Source of the DNA: an uncultured Sphingomonadaceae bacterium
GTDB lineage: Bacteria > Pseudomonadota > Alphaproteobacteria > Sphingomonadales > Sphingomonadaceae
Reading direction: 5' to 3'
Assembly (NCBI GenBank): GCA_937996655.1
Contig: CALKUK010000013.1
Span: forward strand, 310,001-374,000
Length of the DNA: 64,000 nt
The notes under the pieces were generated by a model. The model did not search any database and was not told the DNA's origin. It saw nothing but the letters and a program-made list of their open reading frames with translations. Positions 51,289 through 63,200 of this stretch are shown here, piece by piece (the first letter of the stretch is position 1; every line of letters starts with the position of its first letter). Both the position numbers and the translations under genes were made by a program.

Positions 51289-54200
51289 TTAACCGATGAT
51301 CTGGCTCTGATGGAGGAACGACAGATCGTTTGCGCCGATTGGGTTCACGCCATCGTCAATGGTCAGGCCGTTAATCGTTCCCAGCAGGGTCAATTCTCCA
51401 GCCTGAATTTTGTGATCATTCGTACCGGCATCCTGCCAATGCCAGACCTTGGCTGCACCGTTACCGTCGCTGAACATCAGGAACTCTTCAGAGGCAGTCC
51501 CCGAAACAAGCTTGGCGTTGAGGTTAAACGCACGCGAGCCGAACAGGTTCTGAATGCCCGAGGCATTGGCGACGGCGAAATCATCGAACACCAGCAACTG
51601 GTGATCGGCGATCGAGCCGGGCAGGTTGCCGAGCTGGATGTGATCCAGCGTCAGGCCGGACTGCTGGCCAGTCAGCGCGCTGAAATCAAGCTTGTCGCCA
51701 TTATTCTGAAGAACAAGCGGATTGGCAAAGGTCTGAGTGTTCACATCATACGAAGCCACATAGTCGACGTAGCCGCTGTCCATCGCAAAGCCTGTCACCG
51801 AGCCGAAGTCAGCATGGGTCGTGGCGGCGGTGGCGCCGTTGCCGGAAGCTAGGTTGGAGAACGCCAGCGTATCATCCCCGCCCTGTGAGATATCGACGAT
51901 ATCGTTGCTGGCGTGGCCATGAACGGTATCGCCAAAGCCAGTCCCAGACAGCGCATAGGGCGTCTGGTGCGCGTCGGCGTTTACGATTTCGAGGCCGCCC
52001 GCACCTGACCAGACAATGCCATCGGCCTGCAGCGCCGAAACCTGGGTGGTCCCGGCATGCAAGTCAATCGCGGTAAAGCCATGCAGATCCACACCGCTGT
52101 CGATCGTGCCGGCCTCCTGGAACACCAGGGTCAGCCCTGCGCCGGTGAGGAAGGTGGTGCTGGCCAGCGGGGCAAGATGGCTGAAATCATAGGCGGTTGC
52201 CACATGGGCAAGGACCATGGCTTCGCCGCCACTGCTAACAATCGACTGACCGGAAAGCTGCTCTGCCGTCAAGTAAAGAAGCGTTCCGTTGATCACTGTA
52301 GCTTCAGTGTAGGTTTGACCATTCACCGGCCGGAACAGGCCAAGGTTGCCCACAAGGCCATTGGTGCCGTTGCCCGCGACAACCCCGGTCACATCGAGTG
52401 CCCCAACATTGAAGTTGCTGAAGTCAACATCATCCGCGTTGCCAGTCAGCACCAGCGAGCTGTTGCCATAGCCGTTCACATAGTGGCCCGAGACGATAGC
52501 GGCATCCACCGTCAACTCGTAACCAAAGAGATAGACCTCTGTGCTCGACTGCCCCAGCACGGTTGCAGCAGCATTGCCACCAACAGCGCTCAAGATCGTG
52601 TCCCCATCTAGGCCCAGCGCGGAATTAGCGACCGTGACATTGCTCAAATCCAGAGCCAACGACCCGCCCGCCGAAATGAACGAGGCATAGCCTGTACCTG
52701 TGATTGTCAGGCCGCTCGCCTGATTGGCCCACATAACGAGGGAAGCCATGTCGCCGATGTCGATGGCAGAGGCGCCATTGGGATCAGCAGCATCAGCGAA
52801 GGAGATCGTTGCATCGGCATTGATACCTCGGAGATCCAGGGAGCCGCCGAGAGTAACATCGCCAGCAACACTGACCGTGCTGCCACTCACAGCATCGACA
52901 TTCCAGACCCCGCTCTCAATCTGTGCGACATTCACCGTAACAGTCTGGCCGCTAGCCAATTGCCCAAGGGTCAAATGCGATCCGTTGTATGCCAGATCAT
53001 TGTTGTTTGAGCCGGCTATCGTAACACCCAGATGAGTGAGATCGATGTTGGTTCGAACGCCCGCCAGGCTGACGTTTCCGGTAAGGGCATCGCCATTGCT
53101 GTCGTTCTCAAGAACCAAGGTTCCCCATGTGCCTGCCGCACCACCACCATTGGTCTCACCCATAAGAACAAGGCCATCCGCCTGCGCTGCCGTGGCATAC
53201 AGGCTTTGGGCGGTGTCCCGCATATAGCCAACATAGAGCAAATGGCCGTTGCCATCGATCAGGGTGTTGAGCTGTGAGCCTTCGGCCACCACAGCCATCT
53301 GGGTGATGTCGACATTGGTCCCCAGGCCTCTGATATCCGCATGGCTGTTAAGCGCACCCTTAAGCACCACAGTGCCGTCCAGATTAGAACCGGTCACATG
53401 ACTGGTAAGGGATATACCCGAGGCCTGCGCGACCCGCAGGGTCAGCGTCGCGCCGCTGATCTGCGCGTTGTTATCAAGCTGAAGTGCCAACGCATCGCCA
53501 ACGTCGCTCAGATCGATATTGTTGGTGATGTTGCCCTGTACCCACAGCGTGCCGCCGGTCGAACCATGCAGATCGATCGCCCCGCCATCCAGTTGGGCTG
53601 AGCCGACGATCAGCGTCTGATCGGCGATCAGGCTGAGCGCCGCGATCGTGCCGGAATTGCCACTGAGCGTGCTGGCGAACAGCCCGCTGTTGTTGACAGT
53701 GAGGTTGAGCGCCTGCGTCAGGTCGATATTCGCCGTGACACCGCCCAGACTGATGCTGCGACCGCTGACGAGGTTACCCGCCAGGATGAGACGGCCAGTC
53801 TTAGTCCCAGAACTGTCGCTGGTAACGATCAGACCATCGGCAAGGGCTGCCGTCAGCTTCAGCGCACCGCCGCTGGTCAGCTTGATGTCAGGATTTGCCG
53901 CATCGTAGAAGCTGATCGAAGCACCAGATACCGCAGTCAGATCGATCGTGCCCGCCTGAGCCAGATCGCCTGTGATGTTGAGATAGCTGCCCGTCTGACC
54001 TGTCAGTGCCAGCGTATTGCCAGTGAGCAGACTGGCCGCCAGCGTCAGCGACTGACCGGCAACCAGTTGGTTGAACTGGATCGTATCACCTGTGCCGACT
54101 TCCTCCAGCGTGCCGCTGGCATTGACCACCATGTTCTCCAGCAGGCTGAGATCGAGATTGGCCGAAACGTTGCGTAGATCTAGCGTGCCGCCCAAGTGAT

Positions 54201-57200
54201 GATCACTCATATCGGCCACCGCAACAGTGCCCAGATACGCGCCGCCGCTGTCCTTCACGCTTGTAATCGTGCGGCCGGAAATCGCAAAGGATTTGGCCGT
54301 CAGCTTGAAGGCGCCGGTGATCGAAACGTCGGTCCCAGTATCGTGGCTGAACACCACCTTCACACCATCGGCGAGCCCGCTGAGATCCACATCGTTGCCG
54401 ATATCATGCCAAATATCCAGTGTGGTGAGATTCTGGGCTGCCGAGCTGCGATTGAGCACCAGAGCCCCGCCGGCCAGCTGTTCCGACGTCAGCGAGATAG
54501 TCTGAACGAACAGCGGCGTACCGCCGAAATTGCCCGGCAGGCCGATGGTACCACCGTTGACGTCTTCCAGAACACCGGAATTGTTAACGGTCAGGTTCGA
54601 CAACTCAGTGAGATTGAGGTTCACGAAGACATTCGACAGATCCAGCGATGCGGTATCAAGATGACCAGTCAAAGAGTTATATTTAACCAGCACCGTGCCA
54701 TTGGCGAAATATGAACCCGCGTCATTCGAATAAGTCACCCCACCCAGAATGATCTTGCCGTTAACCTGGCCCGCTTTCAGCGTCAGCGTCGAATCAAATA
54801 CCCCAAGGATGCCATTGGAACCATCAAACGTGACGGTGATGTTGTCACTGACCCCCGTCAGATCTGTATCGGCGCGTACATCGCTGTCGCCGTTGCCATA
54901 ATTGCCCACCAGCTTCAGCTCGGCGCCAGCAACGCCCGCCAGAACCGGAGCCCCAGCCAGCTGCGCCGCATTCAGCGAAAGCGACTGATAGGCCGCAAGC
55001 GTCGGCAAGGTTACCGTACCCGCACTGTCCTTGAATGCGGAGCTGGCCGTAACATAGTGCAGCCCAGCTAGGTTGCTGAGGTCAATGTTGGTTGAGACAT
55101 TGGCTAGATTGAGCGTGGTCACGAGCGCGCCCGTGGCGCTCGAGGTGATGTTGCCCGTGGCATTATCCACCACCACCAGGGTGCCGGTATTGCGCGATGA
55201 GGCATTGGTGCCATCTCCGGCAATGGTCTTGCCGGTGGCCTGAATGGCCTTCATCGTCAGGCTGGTATCGGCAACGGTGATGGTCGCCGTGCTCTCACCC
55301 TGATCGGCGAACGAGACGCTCACCGATTCATCCACCTGGCTCAGGTCAACACTGTTGCCAAGGCCGCTGATGTTGCCCTTCACGTTCAGCGTGGAACCGC
55401 CCACGCCGCCCAAGACCAGCGCATTGCCAGTCAATTGCGAGGCCGAAGCCTTAAAGGTCTGGCCATATTGCAGCGCATAGGCGTTCACATAGCCGGTGCC
55501 GTCGCTGATGTTGCCCGCGCCGTTGATCACGATATTGGTCATCGTGGTGATATCGATATTGGCCGAAACGTTCGACAGATCGGTACCCGATGCGCTCAGC
55601 GCGCCGCCGGTCAGGATCACATTGCCGGTCTTGATGCTCTGATCGCTCTGGATGATCTGACCCGATGCCTGATCTGGGCGGATCGTCATCGTGCTGCCCA
55701 GCACCTTGATGACATTGGCGGCGCTATCGGCCGCGTCATTGAAGTCGATCGCAATGCCAGCGGCGATGCCGGTCAGGTCCACGGCCCCGGTCGCCGCCGT
55801 GACGTTGCCCTGCACGTTCACCGTGCCGCCAGTGGTGCTCTGGATCTCGATCTGACCCGCGATTTGCTTGGTTGTCAATTTGATCGTTTGGCCGCTGATC
55901 AGGCTGGGCAAATCAATGTACTTACCCGTAGTCGCATCGCTGAGCTTGTTCGCGTTGTTCAGCGTGAGCCCAGTGAAACTGCCTGCCGAAGACAGGGCGA
56001 TGAAGTCGAGACTGGTCTGATACTGGCTCAGGTCCACAGAAGGGCCGCTGTTCGCCAGCGTCACGTATTGCATCGCATTCGATGATGAATAGTTGCCGCC
56101 GACATAGCCGAAGACCACTGAACCCGTCCCGGAAACCGCTAGCTGTGCGGCCTGATCCAGGCGCATCGACAGCGTATTACCGCCAGCGACGTTCAGCGTG
56201 TTGTTCCCGTTAAAGACGAGCGAGATGTAGGGGTTAATGTTCAGCAGGTTCAAGTTGTTGGAATAATAGCCCGCATCAACGTTGCCAGTCACATTCAGCG
56301 TTGAAGGCTTGTTACCGCTCGCACTATCAAGACGCAGACCCGCCGTGCCCGCGATCTGGCTGGCCAGCACATAAACAGTCTGCGCCCCTGATCCAAAGCC
56401 AAGCTGATACGGGAAATACACATAGTGCGCCCCGTTATTGTATGAGATGTTGTTGCCCGACAGGTGCACCTGTGCGGCGGTTCCGCCCAACTGACGCAAA
56501 TCGATATTAGTAGAAATACCGCTATACCAGCCATCCAGTCGCACATCGGCAACATCAAATCCGCCCTTGATCAGAACCGTGCCGGCCCCCTCAAAAGTGT
56601 TGGCCAGATTGCCGCCATAATTGCGGTTAAAGTAGTATGTCTGATCGGCCGCCATCGTCAGCGTGGCGTTGGCATCAATGGTGCTGGTGAAAGTCTGAAT
56701 GCCACCGTTGTAATAGTGGTAACGGTACACTTCGTTGTAAGCGTCGGCCGAATTGCCGAACCTTATTTTGAAGTTTCGCGACCAAGCCGTGATATCCAGA
56801 TCACGGGTAATTGCGCCCTTGATGTCGATCAGACCGGTGCCCGAAAGCGCGATCGGCTCATTGCCCGACAACTGCGAGAACGCCACAGTCAGGAAGTTGC
56901 CATTGAACGTGGGCAGGATAACCTTGTCACCTGCGGCGTTTTCAAAATATCCGGTTGCTGCGTTCCAACTGACCGCATTGGCATCATTGCCACCCAGCAA
57001 ATTGGCGCCGCCGGTAACCGCATAAGCCAAATTCACGTCAACCCAGCCATGGACGCCCGCGAAGGGGATGGTTGGCGTGTTGACGGTTTTGGTCAGATCG
57101 GTCAGCCCCGTGATACCGGAGATGGCAAGGCCACCGCCTCGGCCATCGCCATTGGGCACTAGGCCATCGAAGGTCACACCACTAGCAATGCTGCCACCCA

Positions 57201-60200
57201 TGGTGATCTGAACACCCTGATCGATCAGCACCTGCGTGGTTCCAAAATTACCAGTAAAAGTGGTCGATCCAGAGAATTCCAACGTAACCGCAGAAGCGTG
57301 GATCTGTGTGTAGTCTGCGCTCGGCGCGTTCTCCACATGGGTAACGAGAACCTGACCCGCCGCCACATCGATGTAGAGATTGGCTGCCTGGTTGGTATTC
57401 AGCGTCAGCACCTGATCGCTGTTCCAGGTCGGAGCAGTCAGATCGAGGTTGTAATAACGGCTGTCATTGGCATCGGTTGTGCGGTGCACGGTGGCATTGG
57501 TCAGATCGATGCTGGCGCCAATGTGGCTATAGTCAGCCCCGTTCGGCACGGTTGAGAAGACATAGACGCGGTTCGATCCGGCACCGATCACAGACTGGCC
57601 CGCCAACTGCGAACCATTAATGTAGAGATTGGCGTTGCCGCCCATGCCGATCTGGCCCAACGGCCCGCTCTCGGTGGTCGTCCGCGTAACCAGCTGGCCT
57701 TCCTGTACCGAGCCGTTGGTGCCGGCCACCGTTACCAGTGCATTGGTAACCCCATCATAGAAGCTGAGGTTGGCAGTGACGTTGCGCAGGTCAAGCGACG
57801 AGTTGCCGCCAATATCCCCCACAACATAAAGAGTGCCTGGGGTGGCGTTATCAACATTGCTGACCTGACGGCCGTAAATCTGCCCGGATGTCATGATCAG
57901 GGCCGACCCTCGGCCAAGGGCAATCGCAGTTGGGCCACCAGGGTCCTGGGACGGCGTGGTAACCGTATACACTGTCGCCGACGACCGCGTCAGATCGATC
58001 CGGTGACCGTCCGCAACGGGACCGGTGATGTAGAGATTGCCGCCGCCGATGGTCAAACCATTGGCTTGTTCAGGCAGCAAGAACAGACGGCTGCTGTTCA
58101 CATTGATTGCATTGTTAGTAAATGCGATTGGGACCGCAATTTTGGTCAGGTCGATGAAGCCTGTGTTGGCATTATCGCTGATCAAAACAGAGCCATACCC
58201 ATCTACCGAGCTTACCACATGGCTAGATGCCTGCAGCGTTGTCATCTTAAGCACGGTGCCGCTGTTGCGGAGCTTGAAGTTATCGACCGACGCGAAGTTC
58301 AGCGGCGCCGTGGCGCTGGTGCTGGTGAGATCGGTCGACGTTGCCACATCGACCAGCAATTGCTGACTGGTGCCACCGATTGCCGAGAACCCACCATTGC
58401 TGAGGGTAATGGTATCCGGCGCACTGCGATATCCGTCTGGACCGGCTGTACGATCGCCATACTGATTGATCTGGAAATACAGGCGCGAGCCGGCTGCCAT
58501 GGAGATCGTAACTGACCCAGTTACGATACCGTCGTTGTTGGCAACATAGACATCTTGATAGCTAAACCAGCCATAGTAATTCGAATAACCACCGAAAAAC
58601 TCTCGGTTATTGTACGCGTACGGAACCGCAATATTTGCACCATCAATTGATGAACCGATATTGGTGGTGGTAGTGCCGTAGTTATTATCCTTGTACTTAT
58701 ACGTGAATGTATAGATACCCGCAACCGGCGCAAAGAAGTTCCACGAGGACGTCTGGCCATTCACACCAGAGCTGGTCAGCGTGATCGTGCCATCGGCGTT
58801 GCCAGTAATTGTACCATTTGAAACAGACGTGTTGGCCGACATGAAGGTGGCCCAGGCTGTGCCGGTCTTGAAAAGGGTAGATGCAACCTGCGAGAGATCG
58901 GTGGCCGCCGCGAGATTGGTTCCCGAGACGGCACTAGCCTTTACTGCGATTGTCGAGTTTGAACCGGTGATCACCTGTCCGCTGGCCTGCGAAGCCGTGA
59001 GCGACAGCGTGATCGGGGCTGAAGCACCGGTCACGTCCACACTGCCCAATCGGCCCGTCTCGCTCGGATCCAGGAACGACAGGGTCACCCCGCTGGCACC
59101 GGCCAGGTAAGTGAGATCAATCGAATCCGTGATGTTGCCACGGATATCGATCACACCCGTCCCGCTGACGAGCAGCTGGTTGCTGCCGAACAGTTCGGAC
59201 TGGGTCAGGCTCAACGTCTGCCCGCCGATCAGCACCAGAGCGCCGTTCGCCCCCGAGCTGAGGATATAGCCACCGGCGTCCGAGAGGATGCCGTTGCTAT
59301 CGACTGTCAGATCAAGGTTGGTCAGATCGATGTTGGCGCTGATGCCCCGGATATCCAATGCCCCGCTGTTCGACGCCAACGCCTCAAGGCTATTCGCCCC
59401 GCTATCACGCCCGTGGATCGCAACTGTGCCCGACCCGGTGATGGTCTTGCCATTCACCTGATTTTCGTAAGCATCCAGCACCACTGCGGCGCCCGACAGG
59501 CCTACAGCGTCCACAGTGCCGTCCACAAACGCCACGCCAATGCTGGCCGCAAGGCCCAGCAGGTTGGTGGAAGCGGTGATATCGTTGGCAATGTTGATAT
59601 AGGCCGTGCCGCCGCTGGAACCCAAGGTGAGACCATGGGCGCCGGCCAGATGCGCCGCCGTGACATAAAGCGTGCGGCCCGCAGCCAGGTTGCTGGGCAG
59701 GGTGACTGTGTAAGTCGTCACCGTGGCCACGCCATTGGCATCGCGCGAGGAGACGCCGCTCATCTGAATCTTGCCGCTGGCATTCGTGCCAAGTCCGGTC
59801 ATCCGGGTGAGATCAAGGTTGGCGGTCACATTACTGAGGTCTTCGGCCGCCGTGGCGGTGGCCGTGATCGTCCCCGTGACATGGGCCAGCAGGCCAGACG
59901 AGGCCCCGACAATCGCGGTGTTGGCATCAGACAGGTTGGCGAAGGTGGTCGTGCCGGTGTTGCTCACCCCATCGGTGACGTCGGTGGCCTGCTGCACCGT
60001 CACCGTATCGGTCACGGTGATGTTGGTCGCCTTCGTCAGGAAGTTCTTGCCGCCGCTTGAGGTGATCGCCGCTTCAATATTCGCGATCGAATCCCGGATA
60101 TTGTAGCTTAGCGACCGCGTGTAGGTGAGCAGGCTCAGTGCTTCGGCCGCTGTCACCGTGCCGGTGATGGTCACCGATCCGGTGACCTTGTTCATCAGGC

Positions 60201-63200
60201 TGTTGGTCAGGCTGCCCAGAATGTTGGCAGAGGTATCCTGCACCGAGAAGTTGAACGTCTTGGTGGAATAGGTGGTTGCCAAACGGGCAATCTTGGCCGC
60301 TTCGGCCGCCGTGGCAACGGTGGAAGCATTGAAGGTGCCCTGCACAAAGTTGGGCAGGTTTTGATAGCTGGTGCTCAGCAGATTGGCGATGTTCGTCGCG
60401 GTATCGAAGACCGAGAAGATCACCGAAATACCGTTCGGGCTGTTGTAGGTCTTCTCATGGACCGCGATCGTCTGGGCCTGAGCAATGGTGGCCCCATCGC
60501 GCACCGCGATCAGACCGGCCACGCGGCTCAACAACTGGTTGCTGGCATTGGCGATATTCGCCGCAGTATCCGAGAGCGAATTGATCGCGCCAGTGGCCGG
60601 AGCCGTGGCCACCGTTGCCGCAGACGTCAGCGTCAGACCGTGCACCGCATTGGGCAGCGGGCTGTTGTTGCCAAAACTGAACTGATAGGCAGAAGCCGTA
60701 TCAGCGATCGAGTCAATCGACAGCACCAGACCCGTATAGGTTCCCGCCGCCGTCACAATCGTCTTTGCATCGGCCGCCGTCAGCGAACCGGTGATGGTCA
60801 GGCTCGAGGCCTTGGACAGGAAACTGGTGGAGCCATTGTTGGCCACCAGCAGCGCATGCACATTGGCCGCCGTATCGGTAATCGCATAGCTGCTGATGGT
60901 ATTGAGATCCGACAGCTGCGAAGCTTGGGCAAAGGTGGCCACACCGTTCAGCGTGAAGCTGCTGGCAGCCGCCAGTGCGCTGTCCAGCGTCGCAGCGCCA
61001 TGGGCTGGGTCAGCCGTCACGGCCGCCGTCAGCGCCGCGGCAATCGCGGCCGGCGTATCGTTCACCGCATAGTGCACGGCGCTGTTGGCAAAGCCAGCGA
61101 GGACCAGCGCCTGCGCTGCCGTTGCCGCAGTGGAAGCCGTAATGCTGGTGGCCAGGCTGAGCACGGCATCGCTCGAAGCGGCAAGTGCAGCCGCCGTATC
61201 CTGAATGGCATAGTGGATGTTGAGGTCGACGAAGTCATGGCCGGCGGCGGCATCGGCAAAGGTGGTCGCCTGGCTCACGGTCGCGGCGGTGGTGGCCGTG
61301 ATCGTGGCGTAGTTTGGCAAGACCGCATGCAGATCCGCATAGTCAGCAGCCGCAAGATGCGCCGCCGTATCGGCGATATTACTGGTGACCGGCAGATTGG
61401 CCGCCGCCAGACCGGCATGAAGCTGCGCCACGGTCAGCGCCTGCGCGGCAGGAATGCCCTCCACCACCACGCGGCCGGTGTTCGCATCGCTGGTGATCGT
61501 GTTGTGATCAGCCTGCGCCGCAGTCAGGATCAGACTGGCCCCGACGACGTTGGCGCCGTCAATCGTCACCGCGATGGCCGGTGCCACGGTGGTGAGATCA
61601 ACATCGCCGGCAAGGTTGCCAGTCAGCACCAGCGATCCGGTGCCGTTCAGCAAGAGACCGGCGGTGCGGCCGTTGATGCTGCCGCCGTGCGCCTGCGCGG
61701 CCGTCATCGTCAGGGTCTGGCCGGACGCCAGCGTCGGCAACAGCACCAGGCCCGAACCATCGTTCAGATAACCAAGGCTGACCCCGTTGTTCACGGTCAC
61801 GTCCGCCAGCTGCGAGAGATCGATATTGGCGCTCACCGCCAGCAGATCGGTTTTGTAAGATATATGGCCATCGCCATTGTCCGCCACGGCCAGGGTGCCG
61901 GTGTTGGCCTGGTTCTGGTCAACCGCACTGGTCACCGTGAAGGCACTGATCTGATCGGCCCGCGCCGTCAGCGTGGCACCATCAACCAGCACCGCATTGT
62001 TCGGGAAAGCAACGTCAACATCGGAACCGATATCGGCGATGCTGGCCGAGGCGGTGATATCGCCCAGAACCTGCAGCTGGCTGCCAACGTCGCCAGACAG
62101 ATATACATCGCCTTCAAGCTGCCAACCATAGACGGTCACAGTCTGCCCAGCGATCAGCGAAGGCAGCGTGATCGTGCCGCTGGCATCGCCAAACTTGTTG
62201 TCGGTCAGCGCATTGAGGCCCTGCAGCTGCGTCAGATCGATATCCGTCGCAAGGCCGCTCAGGTTAAAGCTGCCGCCCAGCACCGGGGTCTGATCGCTGT
62301 TGTCCAGCACCACGACCTCTCCAGTCATGCCGGCATCGGTGGTGACGGTCTGGCCATCAAGGTGGAGCGCCTTAGCGAAGAGGGTAACCCCCGTATTCAG
62401 CGCCACCGCCGGCGCGGAATCGCTCGCGCTATCGGCAAAGCTGAGGCGGACGTTGTCTCCCAGCAGCGAAAGATCGGTGTCGGTCGCAATATCGTTCACG
62501 ATATCCAGCATGCCGTTACCGGACAGCTCAAGCGCGTGGGCAGTCACCTGCGCTGCATCCACCACGATCGTCTGGCTGCTGTCGAGCGGGCCGAACGTGA
62601 TGCTGTTGCCGCCATTGGCCAGCTTGTTGCTCTGATCGACGGTGAGCGCGGAAAGGTTGGTCAGATCGATGTTGGCGGTAATGCCGCTCAGGTTCACCGA
62701 TCCATAGAGAGGGCCGGTCGACCCATCGTCATGCAGCACGATGGCACCGGTGTTGGCACCGCCCACGGTCGCACTGGTGATGTTCTGGCCGTTCGCCTGA
62801 ACGGCCCGCAGCGTCAGTGTCGCGTCATCAAGCTGCACGGTCGGTGTGCCACCGTCCGCATTGTCGAGGAACGAGATGGTGATGGCATCATCAACATTCA
62901 GCAGGCTGACATCACGAGTAATGTCATGCTGGATATCCAGAACGCTGCCGCCGGTGCCATACAGCGTCAGCGCGCCCGGCCCGCTCACCTGCGCGGCGGT
63001 GACGGCGAGGGTCTGTCCGTTCTGCAGCGGGCCGAACTGGACATCGTGCGTGCCATCTGAAAGGTTCGTGCTGGCCCCGTCCACCGCAAGGCCAGAAAGG
63101 TTGGTCAGATCGATGTTGGCGGTGATCGCGGCCAGGTTGGTCGATGCGCTCAGAGCGCCTCCCTGCCCATCATCCTGAATGATCACGGTGCCCGTGTTAG

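Noticed and set aside
51860..51960. RTX calcium-binding repeat array
   Set aside because: Only one or two degenerate GGxGxD-like motifs are visible (GHASNDIVDISQGGDD); not a true array.
59850..61450. Recent tandem DNA duplication or CRISPR-like repeat
   Set aside because: Similarity is at the protein level between diverged units; no identical DNA repeats with regular spacers were seen.
60361..63060. Long open frame (899 codons) on the plus strand opposite the adhesin
   Set aside because: It is antisense to a clear repetitive coding sequence, has no ribosome site or recognisable domain, and its repeated, very basic composition mirrors the adhesin repeats read backwards.
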